The notes below the pieces were generated by a model. It saw only the letters and a program-made list of their open reading frames with translations, made no database searches and was not told the origin of the DNA. A program made the translations under genes and the position numbers. Shown one piece after another: positions 48,488-59,851 of a stretch of DNA of 64,000 nucleotides. The DNA lies in contig JALECJ010000257.1 in assembly GCA_023515745.1 (NCBI GenBank), positions 436,687 to 500,686 on the forward strand, read 5' to 3'. Positions within the stretch are counted from its first letter, which is position 1, and every line of letters starts with the position of its first letter. Origin of the DNA: Amoeboaphelidium protococcarum. Lineage: Eukaryota; Aphelidiomycota; Aphelidea.

Positions 48488-49087
48488 TCATTTATTAGTG
48501 ACAACTTAGGCTTCTACTTTACTTAAAGACTATTCCTCACCTTGCTAATCAATTCCGCCATCCTAAAGAAATGTCGAGTTCTTATCCCTATTCCTATGCT
48601 GATGATACTTGTACCATCCTCCGCCTTGATATCGCTCGTAAAGATGAGCAACCGCGAGAAGTGCCAGAGCTCCCGCCGAAATCAAATATCCAACCACACC
48701 AATTGCACCCAATGGCTCGCCGTGTTCTTCGTATCCAGGACCTCTAAATTACTGCTATTGCTACTTTTAGGATGATCTTCGACGCGATGTATTAGAACGA
48801 TATTACGAGTTCCGGTTCAATGATGATGATGACTACTAGGAAGGCTGTGCATGTCCGCCATCTTGTCTTTGATCATCTATCGGGAAATCGCGCTCAAAAT
48901 GAGAAGGGAAATACTTGGTCATCCAGCCGGGTGGGGGTAGTTTAGATTCAGGCGGAGGTCTAATTGCAACCACAGCAGTACTGGGCATTGAGGGAGGTTT
49001 ATGGAGGACAATGTTGGTGTACCGACTGACAGGACGGGCGGCATTCAGCACTTCAGCTTCCGCATTCTAAGAGTTAATCAGCGACAT
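48488..49087 (-). CDS. Predicted single-pass membrane protein with disordered N-terminus
   Basis: An intronless 199-residue frame from ATG 49087 to TGA 48488-48490. The N-terminal 120 residues are Ser/Pro/Arg/Gln-rich ('RPPPESKLPPPGWMTKYFPS') and include Gln stretches written as TAA/TAG. One hydrophobic segment follows ('LGAIGVVGYLISAGALALLA', about residues 133-152), then a short basic tail 'YERYQGGGWYKYHQHRNRDK'. No family recognised. Location could be ER or mitochondrial membrane. Confidence 0.55.
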
Positions 49088-49300
49088 TGAATCATCCTTA
49101 CTACTCTTAATAACACTAGAATACCGTCTCTAGTTCTTTCCAGCGCAATATACTTGAAGTCTTATTATCCTATTGTACATTTTACGAGATTTATATCTTC
49201 TTTAGTGTGATTGAATTGAAGAACGGTAGAGAGGCGAGCCCTTTTTTGACAGAACGCGCAAGAAAATATCATCATCATCATCATCTCGTAATATCATACA

Positions 49301-50839
49301 ATGGCGGTGATAGGTAGTACTAAATAAGGCATAAAGTATCAGCGAGTATTCTGGAGTACATTAGGAATTGGAGTATTATGTGGAAGTAGCTATGCTATAT
49401 ATACTCGGTGGGCTTAATAGTAGATTGATAAAGTCAATGATTAAACAAAGACTTCTGACGTCGATGGTATGAATACGTAACACAACTTAAGTTCTGGTAA
49501 TTCTGTAACCACGAACGGTGAACCTGAAAATAATCAGAATAAGGTTATATATGGTGAAGATAAACTTGGTCACGGTCTTGAGGTTCTTGTTCAGGGTGTT
49601 AATGCTGGTAGATATAGACTCACTGGGTTTGATGATTAAATTATAAAGACTGGAGTTGACCATTTTGCAGTTAATCATCACGGCGGTATTATCACTGATA
49701 AACGCGGTGTTTTGTACAAGTGGCTATGGCATAATTCAGCTAAATCATAGTTCTTGAATAAATCATCATCATCGGCAGTAGACGCTCCTTTAGAGAAGCT
49801 GAGCGAAGCATCATAGCGGCTTTGGTACAATCCCACAAGTTGGTCCTCGCGCAGTGGACGCGATCAGTCATTATTTAAGGTTGGTGAGGATATGTTTGCA
49901 ATTAATTAGGATTAGTCAACCATTACAAAGTATGAAGCGGATAATTTGATTGAAATTGAAAAGTTTAAAGTTCCCTTTAAAGTTAAGAGTGTCTAGACAA
50001 TGGGCAGTGGTGGAAACTAATGGCTATACATCCTGTCAGTTGATGGAAAGCTGTATCAGGTAAATTTCAAGTTTGAGGTATAGAAGTAGTTACCAGCAAA
50101 TTTCAAAATGTCATCTTTATCGTGTGGCTCCAAGCATTGCATTGGTCTGACTGATGATTAGCAGCTGTATGGCTTTGGCTCAAATGAACATGGTCAACTG
50201 GCAGAGTCGCTAAATATCCTTTCTATTGATATGCCTTCTATCCTGAGATCTTTCTGGTAGAACATGCCGAAGAATTACACTAGTTCAGAGGTTGTGAGTA
50301 AATGTGTAGACGCTTAAGCAATTGGAAATGTTTCTGTAATATCCCTATACACACATGGATGTAGCAAGCGCGATGATAAGACTTTACAGGATACGTTCTC
50401 TGTGTGGTCCATTGGCGATGGATAGTCTAGTTTACTTGGTCAATCTAATGCGTAGTCCAAGTAATTTGAACCGAAAAAGATTAGATAACTGTCGGATTAA
50501 TCGCAATATGATGAAGGTAAGTAGCGCGTAGTTCCTATAAGAATAAGTGAATTCATGAAGTGCTCAACTCATATGCTTGCCGTGATGGAGACTTGCTCAT
50601 CATCATCACCAATCACCTCCCCATAATTTGGCGATGATGTATATGGATGGGGAGAGAATGCACGTGGTCAATTAAATTAGTCATCTCGTGGCAGTATACA
50701 CGCTCCTACACTGCTTTAATCTCCAATATACGAACCGAATGTTGATAGAATGCAAGTCCATTAAAGTGCAGATCATAAGAGTATGAAGATAAGAAAGCTT
50801 GCAGTTTGCAATGGCATGGTGGCTGAACTGGTTTACTGA
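49301..50839 (+). CDS. RCC1-like repeat protein with N-terminal membrane anchor (Fmp25-like)
   Basis: An intronless 512-residue protein. After a basic start, one membrane segment ('VFWSTLGIGVLCGSSYAIYT', about residues 17-36) is followed by divergent RCC1 blades: 'MSSLSCGSKHCIGLTDDQQL', 'YGFGSNEHGQLAES', 'SVWSIGDGQSSLLGQS' and 'DVYGWGENARGQLNQSS'. The layout (N-terminal anchor, seven-blade RCC1 propeller, about 500 residues) matches fungal Fmp25, a mitochondrial inner-membrane protein linked to cytochrome bc1 assembly, and its animal relative RCC1L. The match is by layout and repeats only. Confidence 0.65.
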
Positions 50840-50955
50840 TCTTGTCCAATTGCATTATTATATAACCGCGGACATTATATTTATAGCAGAATGAAGTTAT
50901 AATAAAGTTGAATATTATCAAACTAAAATATTCATTTTCACATTAAGCGATCAAA

Positions 50956-51654
50956 TCATAAAATTATACATCCACCTGCACTACTGATAGCCTTCTTTTT
51001 AAACGACTCTCTACGCTTACGCGGCTGTTATTACTCCTCTTCATCTGGCGTGGACGTTGATGTTGTTGATGATGATGCTTAACTTTCACCCAGAGAGGAA
51101 GAAGATAAATTATTATTATCATCAGTTTTCGGAACTTTTAGCTATTGAACTGCGGGAGTTGGCTCTACCTCGACTACTGCTGCTGGTGGTGTTACAGACT
51201 CTGAAGATGCTCCCAGACCTTCATCTTCTGGCTATAGTTTAGTAGTCTCCTACTTCTCCACTGGAACTACTAGAGGAATCTCCACTTACTATGACTCTTC
51301 TGATACTGCTGGCGCACATTGAACAGGGCGTTGAATGTACAATACATGGTTCACATTGCCCGCATCATCAGTCAGAGTCAATTTATCAGCATCAGCGTCA
51401 TTTAGCACCCACTCACCATCCACAATGAATTTATATTGTACCTTGATAGGTTCCAATGCTTCCTTGGTATCACTTGGAAACTGCTTTATAGAATCCACCT
51501 TGATAGGGTACTCATAAACAGCACTGGGTTCACTCGTAACCAAATCCATAACATGCTCCTCCTTCCATTCATCAAAAGAGCCTTTCACTCTAACTTCGCT
51601 TGGATTCTCACCGTCGCGGCAGACACATGTAATCACCTGCATCATTTCTGACAT
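50956..51654 (-). CDS. CBM48/AMPK-beta-like glycogen-binding domain protein
   Basis: An intronless 232-residue protein. The N-terminal half is an AMPK1_CBM (E-set) domain: 'EVRVKGSFDEWKEEHVMDL', 'VQYKFIVDGEWVLNDADADK', 'NVNHVLYIQRP'. The C-terminal half is disordered, rich in Pro/Ser/Thr/Glu, and ends in a basic patch 'QPRKRRESFKKKA'. It lacks the AMPK beta C-terminal (ASC) domain, so it is probably not a kinase subunit. Yeast Crp1/Mdg1 have the same plan (CBM48 followed by a disordered tail). A second CBM48 protein lies at 58910-59438. Confidence 0.75.
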
Positions 51655-51888
51655 TTCTATAAAACTTGAATTTTTACTACTACTTCTACTACTACTATAG
51701 TGATTGTCTATTTGTGATAAATAATTCACGCTCGAGTCGAAATAAAGTAAATAAAGTAAGCCGATTAACGCGCGAAGGCCAAGCGATCAACAGAAGACGC
51801 CAGCAGGACGTATCGCATCAACACTATAAAATTTAATGATTTAAAATAAATTGGGTAAGAAGATATTAGAGTGATAGTGTATATTAAC

Positions 51889-52885
51889 TCAAGCGGCGTG
51901 AACTTCCTCAGGCTTGTTCACTTCCTCACTCTTGATGATGACATCGTGACTAGAGTCGTCAGCCTTTGGCTCCAGAATGGTAACAGCATCAGGCAGAGCA
52001 TGCTTAGGACCAACCTTTCCAAGAGGATCCCAGTCCAACATGATCTTCACTTTGATACCCAGGACACCCTGTCTCATCAACACGTGTCTAGTGGCACTAT
52101 CGATAAAATCTCTCTTTGGCTGACCAGAGTGGATCATGAAGCCATCGATAAACTTCATAGACTTGGCACGAGCGGCACGCAATTTACCACTCACCACAAC
52201 CTCAACACCCTTAGCACCAGATTCCATGACGAAGCGGACGACACCATAACATGCACGACGCAGCACCAGACCACCCAGGAGCTTGTAGCGCAAAGATTCA
52301 CACTGAGCGGCAGCACACAGACCGCGATTGTTCACCTTCTCAGCGAACAACTCCACAGTACCATCAGCAAAGCGGAAACGCTTCTGTACGAGCATGGTGA
52401 GCTCACGGATACGGCGACCCTTCTCACCCAGCACCTTCATGGTACGAGTGGCGCGGATAACGATCTCAGTACGTGCCGGAGTAACACGCACCTCGACACC
52501 AGCATAACCATCCTCAGCCAGCTCACGCTGCAGCAATTCATTCAACTCGGCGTAGAACACACCATCAGCGACAAACTACACACGAAAATTTAGTTATATA
52601 AATCCGCTTCATTAATTGTTACCAAGGAGTGTATAATAATAAATCGAAGTATTGCATTCAATTAAACGTTGACGCGTCAGATCCCAGTATAAGTCGGGCG
52701 AACCACGATCATCACATCAGCCATAACACACTGAGGTATTATAACTGATGCTCAATCAAGAGGTGTCAGAAAATAGTTGTTATCATCGCTCGCTGCCAGC
52801 ATAAATCCTCATTATTCATACACTCCCCTTCACAACACATATATAATCTTACTTTACGTTTCTTGCTCATCTACTAGGTAGCCAT
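51889..52885 (-). CDS. RPS3: 40S ribosomal protein S3 (uS3)
   Basis: Exons 52853-52885 and 51889-52575 encode 239 residues, the standard size. Exon 1 is 'MATQQMSKKRK' and exon 2 opens '[20 protein letters not shown]'. The KH domain has '[20 protein letters not shown]', and the C-terminal domain '[15 protein letters not shown]' is diagnostic. It lines the mRNA entry channel of the small subunit. The intron is 277 nt, far longer than most here, with GTAAGA donor and GTGTAG acceptor, and may host a snoRNA. The only TAR-coded Gln are the two adjacent TAG codons in exon 1; the rest use CAG or CAA, unlike neighbouring genes. Confidence 0.96.
52674..52789 (-). ncRNA. Candidate C/D box snoRNA in the RPS3 intron
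   Basis: Within the RPS3 intron, on the same strand, boxes appear in order: C-like CGATGATA (about 52788-52781), D' CTGA (52769-52766), C' GTGATGA (52715-52709) and D CTGA (52680-52677), flanked by a minimal GCG/CGC terminal stem. Length would be about 116 nt. Intron-hosted C/D snoRNAs in ribosomal protein genes are common in eukaryotes. The terminal stem is short, the C box is not perfect, and I could not match the guide stretches upstream of D and D' to rRNA from memory, so this is tentative. Confidence 0.3.
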
Positions 52886-53146
52886 TTTATATATATTATT
52901 TACTTACTTGCTGTTAATTACAGTGTATTCTTTTCTGGTAGTGTTAAAGCTTTTGCCCAGATAGACGCGAAAACTGATTTCTTTCGAATCTTTGACGAAC
53001 CGACCTTAGCGCGTCTCTTCCCGACCTGTGGCGCGTCGCGTTATGAGTGGCGTTAAATAGAGCGAGAAAGAGTAAGGTCACTGAAGTAGAGGTAGAAAGT
53101 ATATATATATTAACAATGTTTTGTTTCATTATAGAGAATTGGGGTA

Positions 53147-54181
53147 TCATAGAGACTTTTCATATTCATGCAGCTAGTAGACGAGATTGAGATTCGGACT
53201 GATAGAAGGAGATTTCCGCTTGACGTGATCATAGGCTTGATTGAAGGTCCACTTATTCTAATGCATCATGTAGGCAATCATCAATGCAGCACTTCGACTG
53301 AGGCCTTGCTTACAATGTATGAGCACACTTGATCCATCCCTTTTGGACTGATCAATGAACGCGAAAGCCTGCTTAAAGTATTACGCCACATCTTCTTGAT
53401 TATGTGTCCACTTTAAATGCATGTAACTGATTGGTACATTGACTTTGGTGGATTTATCGTCTGTTTGTATTGTGAGATTATGTAAGTCGGAAGCAGTCTT
53501 TGTTATTGGACTTCGCATGCCCTCAGATGATTACTTTTGATCAGCATCACTTTATTTACCCTTCTTACCAGTGATCACTGAAGCGCCACCTACTTGTTGA
53601 TCAGTATGATTGTGTAAATTCATTACATTGTACATTGGGGAGGAGGGATAATCTTTATGACTACCTACACTTATTTCGGTACCAGAGGATGATTTCTACT
53701 GCTGAGGGATAAAGTGATTTTGGCACTCAATTCCAACATTAATAATGTGCCTAATATTGTGACTCTCTAGGATATCAGCATCGCGCGCATTCATTTCTGA
53801 ACCCAGGTACACTCCATCAGTGATCTCAATAGGTCCATCTTGATAAGGGACCTGAGTGGCAGCAAAATTGGCATCTGTCACAACAGCAGCAGATGAACCA
53901 CCAGGAGAAGAGAAGGCACTTTTGGTATAATTATTATTATCGCCAGTAAACAGATAGTCTTTTGAGCTACTACCACATCGCGGACTTGACTGAGCAGACT
54001 GCATTGTTAGCGGAGTATTGCCACGATGCTCACTGACATCTCCATTCAGAATCTCTATTCTATCTTTAATTTAGGACAATTTTCTAGATGGAGAAATCGG
54101 ACTATTGCCAGCTGAGTGATTAACAGACGGCGCTTGTGATAGATTCAATCTCAAATTAGGTTTCTTCTTTGCAAGGCTCAT
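53147..54181 (-). CDS. Dual-specificity protein phosphatase
   Basis: An intronless 344-residue protein. The disordered Ser/Pro-rich N-terminal third precedes a DSP domain starting 'GPIEITDGVYLGSEMNARDA' and 'NIRHIINVGIECQNHF'. The P-loop is 'VHCKQGLSRSAALMIAYMM', with catalytic Cys at about residue 290 in the HCx5R signature. About 75 residues ('GKKGKQSDADQKQSSEGMRS' and around) are inserted between the first strands and the active site. MAP-kinase phosphatases have this core; the substrate cannot be deduced. Confidence 0.88.
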
Positions 54182-54511
54182 CTATTATAAATTGTTATTG
54201 TTCTTTAAATATAACTCTTAGATGGATTTTAAAAATCTAACTATTTATATGTACAAATACCGATAAGTATACACGCGTGATATGAAGTAAAGATTGATAT
54301 AATAATGGTGATGAAGGTATTTTAATAAAGAGAGAGTGAATCTGGCGGCACTTTGAACAGTTTCGATCAAGATTTTAACGCTGATTGGCGCCGCTGATAC
54401 TAATTTTGGAATGTTGTGATATCATCAACTGATTACAATTGGAATTGCCTAGTTAAGGCAGACAGATGATGATTAAAATGAGAAATAATAAAAAGGGATT
54501 GGTGCCAATAT
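54182..54511. other. Spacer between IPI1 and the phosphatase gene
   Basis: 330 bp between two minus-strand genes, AT-rich. I see no gene or repeat in it. It should hold the phosphatase promoter. Confidence 0.4.
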
Positions 54512-55771
54512 TCAAATCTATTCCATGATAGTCAACAGTTTTCGCATCTCTTCATTGATGATCTTCAACTTGTTGCTTAGACCGGGGATGGAGGAGGATG
54601 TTAATGCCATTGGGTATCGACACGCAATGTGCTTCTTTATCAGACGCGCGCAATCACTCTGATCTAGTTAACTGGAGCAAGCAATCATTTTAACCATCAG
54701 TTAAAGCAGTATCACCATAGCATCCACAACTTCAATGTCATTCTTCTTCTTTTTACCAGTGTGCGGATCATCTATTCTATGAACGCAATCATTCCATAAC
54801 TCTAAAAGTATTTTGAACAGCTACGGCTCCATATAACACGGCTACTTGTTATTCACTAGTATATCAAGCCTTTACATGACTCCAGGACTATATTTACATA
54901 GCAATTAAACTGGGCGGATTATCTCATCAACGGTGGTAGAGTCTGAAAATTACACTTCCAATTGTGTATGTCCAACTTGGACAGTTGACTTGTATTTCAA
55001 TTCCAGCAGACTTTTAATTACATTCAACACTGTAAGTTTGGACCGTGACCAATTCAATTTACTACTAGGCACCATAGATATGCTAGATTTCTAATCATAA
55101 AAAGTAGCATCTGTTCGCTGTGATAATAACTATAGAACACTCTATATCATACCATCCACCTCGCTGAGGAACATTTACTAATAATTCTAGAGGTACAAAT
55201 GAAGCATTTTGAGGGAATCCACGCGTACACCATCATCATTATGACTGAGTGCAGATTTCAAATGAACAATGATAACGTCTCTAAATGGCTGCAATTACTC
55301 GACAGTCACCAGATTCAATGCACTAATCATCTCTAAATATTTCATAAGAACCTGGCGAAGATCTTGGTCAGTATCAAGCATAAATCTGAGTACTGGAACA
55401 ATTAGCAAAGACACGATATCACTCTCTGCGCTCAGAATCGATTCATGCTACTCTTGTACCAGATCTTTCAAATTCTAAATCGCGTCCTTCCGCACCTAAG
55501 CACTAGGATGCTTGAATTTAATCGTGATATCCTTCACAGTGAGACCTTTACTGCTTTACAAATCACAGATATCGTTCTAGTCTTCCGGGCGTCGTCGTTT
55601 CTTTGCCTAATCCAAGACCATTTACTATTACACCGGCACATAGATCTGCTTACTCTTTACATCAGTCCGGGTATGTGACGCGTCGGTAGTCAATCGCTTT
55701 CCCAATTTCAGCTTGGTCTTTTAAAAGTCTGCATTCTTTTACTATTTCTTTTTCTTACTAGCCTTAGGCAT
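54512..55771 (-). CDS. IPI1: Pre-rRNA processing protein IPI1 (TEX10-like)
   Basis: An intronless 419-residue protein. The N-terminus is typical: 'MPKASKKKKQQKNADFQKTK' followed by 'LKLGKRL', 'DVKSKQI' and an ARM-like core beginning 'KGLTVKDITIKFKHPSAQVR' and 'KDAIQNLKDLVQEQHESIL'. IPI1 works in the Rix1 complex in late 60S ribosome maturation and is also tied to DNA replication licensing. Many family positions for Gln are TAA/TAG. Length is between yeast Ipi1 (about 330) and animal TEX10 (about 930). Confidence 0.8.
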
Positions 55772-56082
55772 ACTTTATTCTAACTACTTTGTTAGTTTGA
55801 TTATCCTCTTGACAGATAGTGTTTCTCGCTGAGATCAATTTAAGAATATTTTGACGATTTCTCATCCAACAACCGTTAAGCTCTTAAGACGTCAAGAGAT
55901 CACTCACTCTCTTTTGGTCTCTCTCCTCTTAGAATCGTTTTTCTGTTCATTCAGACGCGCGCGCCCTTTCTCTTCTTTGATGAGCTTTGCTTTGTTACAG
56001 CGACATCTTTACTTACTTCTCTCAGTCGTCAGTACTAGTTACGTAGAGACGTTTATAAGGGTCTTGGGTAATAGACTACATG
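55772..56082. other. Divergent promoter region, no gene seen
   Basis: Spacer between the divergent IPI1 and DOA1/PLAA genes, pyrimidine-rich on the plus strand. I see no further gene in it. Confidence 0.4.
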
Positions 56083-58529
56083 ATGAGTGACAATTACAAA
56101 AAGTTTTAATTGTCTCAGAACATACTGGCCCATGAAAGTGATGTAAGTTGTATTGGCTATAAAGTTCAAGTTATCATTGTAAAATATTTTAAATGATTCG
56201 AATTGTGTAGGTGAGAGCCGTGTGTTTGGTCAGTGACAGTATGATTGCCTCCGCCTCAAGAGACAAGACTGTGAAGCTGTGGGTTCTGAAGGACAAGTAG
56301 TTTGAAGTTAAGGCTACATTTACTGGTCATTAGCATTTTGTGAATAGTCTAGCTTACATGAAAGATGCAGGTGAACATTATCCAAACGGTGTGATTCTCA
56401 GTGGTTCCATGGACAAGACAATTTGCGTGTGGAATGTGGACGCTGAAGGCACAGTGTCTGAGCCTGACTACTAACTAGTCGGTCATTCCGACTGCGTGTG
56501 TACTCTTGATGTTCTGGACAAGGTTGTGGTCTCTGGCTCATGGGACAAGTCGGTGAAAGTGTGGAAGGATTGGACTTGTGTGGAGACACTGAAAGGTCAC
56601 GAATAGGCTGTTTGGTGTGTAAAGTTTACATCTGATGGTAATATACTGACTGCTTGTGCCGATAAGTAGATTCGGCTATTCAAGTTGGGCAAGTGTATAA
56701 AGACATTCTCTGGCCATTCAGATGTTGTTCGATCTTTGACCATCCCTCGTAATCAGAAAGTGCTTCGTTATTTTTACTCTGCCAGCAATGATTGTTCATT
56801 GAAGAAATGGGATTTCGTAAGTGGAGTTGATGATAAGGAGTTACATGGTCATAACGCTTTCGTGTATGGAGTGGACTCTTTTGAAGATGGCACAGTGGTC
56901 AGCTGCGGTGAAGACAAGTCTGCCAGAGTTTGGTAGAATGATGCCAATGTGCAGACTATTATACATCCAACGCAGTCTGTGTGGTGTATTGCTACTCTGG
57001 CAAATGGCGATTTTGTAACTGGTGGCAATGATGGCTTTTTGAGAATCTTTACCAGGAGTGAAGTAAGAGTTGCCGCTGCAGATGTCTTGTAAGAGTATGA
57101 TACTGCTGTGAGCAAGTCTACGGTACATTCTAATTAAGTGGGTGATGTGGATAAGAGTAAATTGCCTGGCCCTGAGCGATTACATCAAGTCGGTAAGAAG
57201 GATGGAGAGGTGGTGATGGTCAAGTAGTCGAATGGCGCTGTTGAGGCTCATCAGTGGTCGAATGCTCAGAATTAGTGGACTAAAATTGGTGATGTTGTAG
57301 ATGCCGTAGGCAGTGGTGGCTCTGGGCGAAAGTAAATGTACAACGGCAAGGAGTATGACTTTGTGTTTGATGTTGATGTTGGAGCCGGAATGCCTACACT
57401 TAAATTGCCTTATAACACTGTGGATAATCCGTACAATGCTGCATAGTAGTTTATTTCTGATAACGAACTCTCCCAGGACTTCTTGGAGCAAGTTGCGCAG
57501 TTCATCATGTAGAATGCCAAAACACAAGTAATTGGTCAAGAGTCATCTGCTCCTGTTTCCTCAGATCCTTATCATAGTGCTAGATATGTTCCTGGTGCTG
57601 CTAATTAGTAGCTGTAGGATTAGTCGGTAAATAAGAATTTAGATCCTTACACTGGCGCATAATCTGGGTAGAGTGTCCTATCGCCGGTGCAGAAGATTTT
57701 ACCGCTAGCATCTGATGGTTATTTAAAGTTTGAAGGTGGGAATCTGGCTGCTATTTAGAAAAAGATTGATGAATTTGACTCTGCGCTCAAGATTGCTACT
57801 CCCGCTGATAAAAAGGTCATCTAGAGAATTGCGATTTATTGTACTAATCCTCATGCGGCGTCGGCAGATATTCAAGCATCTGATATAAAAATATTGTCAG
57901 AATTGATTGAAAAGTTTTCGCAGGAGTAGAGATTTCCGCTGATCGATTTGCTGAGGCTTGTCATAAGTCATACTGATTTGCCACTGACTCAGAGTGGAAT
58001 CGACCTATTTGAGTATATGATTGTGAAAGGAGAACTGCAGAATGTCGCCAGTGGTAAAGATGCAAATTAGATTGTGGCATTGAGAGCGTTGAGTAATATG
58101 TTGGCAATTTCAGATGAGGCTCGTAGCTAACTTCTTCCGCGACGCGTCGAATACTTGTAATAACTCTCGAGTGGACTTTGCATGAAAGGAAACAAGAATG
58201 TGGCCACAGCGTATGTGACTCTGCTTCTAAATTGGTCCATTGCGATGACTTACCATGTGAAAGATGCTGAATTTGCTCTTCAATTACTTCAAATCCTGGT
58301 GTAATTTTTGCAATATTGCAAGGATAATAAATCTGGCGTAGATAATGAGTCTGTCTATCGTGCGATCGTTGCAGTCGGTCAGATCTTGTACAAGTATGGG
58401 CGTGACTTGAAGGATGCATTATCCGCTCTGGCCGTTCATCAAGTGCTGAGTGCATTCGACTCTATCCCAGAATAGCGCATGCACTCCATTATCAAGGAAC
58501 TACGTGATATTGAAAACAGAATAAAGTGA
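56083..58529 (+). CDS. DOA1: DOA1/UFD3/PLAA ubiquitin-binding WD40 protein
   Basis: Exons 56083-56142 and 56211-58529, intron 68 nt (GTAAGT..GTGTAG), 792 residues. Domain order is the family's: seven WD40 repeats (about 15-310; 'SASRDKTVKLW', 'SGSMDKTICVW', 'SGSWDKSVKVW', 'SCGEDKSARVW'), then a PFU ubiquitin-binding domain ('KEYDFVFDVDVGAGMPTLKL', 'NPYNAAQQFISDNELSQDFL'), then the PUL helical repeat domain ('YLKFEGGNLAAIQKKIDEF' to the end) that binds the Cdc48 C-terminus. It guides ubiquitinated cargo in proteasomal and endosomal turnover. A TAG replaces a conserved residue after several WD repeats and reads Gln. Confidence 0.95.
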
Positions 58530-58909
58530 TTTGCGTTCATTTACTTTTTTGAATGGTCTTTACATGTGAATTATAGGAGCTGTACATTGACCGGTAATCA
58601 CCCCAGTCCCCCTTAAAAATATTTTCTATCCCGAAAGAGCTATAGCGGGAGAGAAAGAGAGAGAATAGAAGAAGGGCGAGACTGCGAGATAGATTCCTTC
58701 GCCCGCGTTCTGGTTTCATCGATTTCAAACAAATCGCATTCATCGTGCCTGGGCCGAGCCGGTTCCCTCCTTCTTCTACCTAATTTTTTATTTATTTTTG
58801 AATTGGAAGAATTTCCTTTCGGTGCTAGTCGGCCTCCTCTTTTTTGTAGTGTGTTCTAGCTATATTCTCTGTAGTCTCTATTTTTTCTGGCGTTAATTGG
58901 CGGTTGGCT
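58530..58909. other. Intergenic region, no gene seen
   Basis: Between DOA1 and the second CBM48 gene. It contains a GA-rich tract (about 58652-58668) and pyrimidine-rich runs just before 58900. A minus-strand frame at 58537-58743 has no recognisable content. Confidence 0.4.
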
Positions 58910-59438
58910 ATGAGTGTGTAAAAGGTGCCTGTATTGGTAGGATTTATATTGAGTATTGGTGTCATTTCTAAATTTCGTAATCTTTAATTGTGTGATAAGC
59001 TGAGTGTAGTTTAATTGGAAGCATGGTGGCAATAATGTTGTATTGACGGGATCTTTTGATAATTGGAAGTAGTCTATTTAAATGGTGAAGACGCCCAAAG
59101 CTCAAGATGAATATTCTGCAGTGTTGAAGCTGAATCCGTATGAGAAGCACTCGTTCAAATTCGTAGTGGACGGTATTTGGAGATGCTCGATGGAATGTCC
59201 AACCGAGAGTGACTAGAACGGAAATGTTAATAACTGGAGAAGGCCTGTGGATGAGTAGGAATATGCCTATTTGAAGAACTCTTTGCAGCAGGAGAATAAG
59301 GGAAAGAGTGGTGGTGGTGGAAGTGCCACTGATATTAAGATGCCTAATGGCCACAATAATGTTCCTCAGAGCCAGACACATGTGAATGCGGCAAGTATGA
59401 AGAAGGCCAAGTCTAAGGAGTTGAAGGCTGTTTTTTGA
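58910..59438 (+). CDS. Second CBM48/AMPK-beta-like domain protein
   Basis: Exons 58910-58936 and 59010-59438, intron 73 nt (GTAGGA..GTGTAG), 151 residues. The CBM48 domain fills the N-terminal 95 residues: 'VPVLFNWKHGGNNVVLTGSF', 'DNWKQSIQMVK', 'HSFKFVVDGIWRCSMECPTE', 'GNVNNWRRPVDE'. A low-complexity tail ends in a basic segment 'MKKAKSKELKAVF'. The domain matches AMPK beta more closely than the copy at 51 kb does, but it lacks the beta C-terminal domain. Splicing restores the first conserved strand and was inferred from the frame. Confidence 0.75.
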
Positions 59439-59851
59439 ACCCGTACTAGACTCGCATGTATTTCGTATAATTTTATTGTTAATTTGCCCTCTTTCCTTTA
59501 GTATACAATATTTTTCTACTTTTATAGGGTACCGGCGATTCTTAGCAGGCCCCTTTTAACTGTTGCATTATAAAATTTCACCATACTAATTTGTTCGTGT
59601 TGACAGTGACATTTAAAAGTGCACACCAAGTGCAACTAAATATTTCACCATCAAAAAATGAGCGAAAGAGTGCCATCAGTTCTAATATCCGGAGTTTAAC
59701 GCGAATTTCGGATCCTTTACGGGGTAGCCATTAGTCCGATCATTGTGATCGCGATCAATGTCCTCGGCACGTTTTCCCACGGATATATACTTGAAGTAAA
59801 AAATTGAAAAAATATTGAGATTTGACTTGGTAACTCAAATCAGCATTCGAT
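59439..59851. other. Intergenic region, no gene seen
   Basis: 413 bp before the RING gene. I found no gene, tRNA or repeat in it. Confidence 0.4.

Noticed and set aside
51871-52593. Long plus-strand frame of 240 codons
   Set aside because: Antisense shadow of RPS3, whose minus-strand identity is unmistakable.
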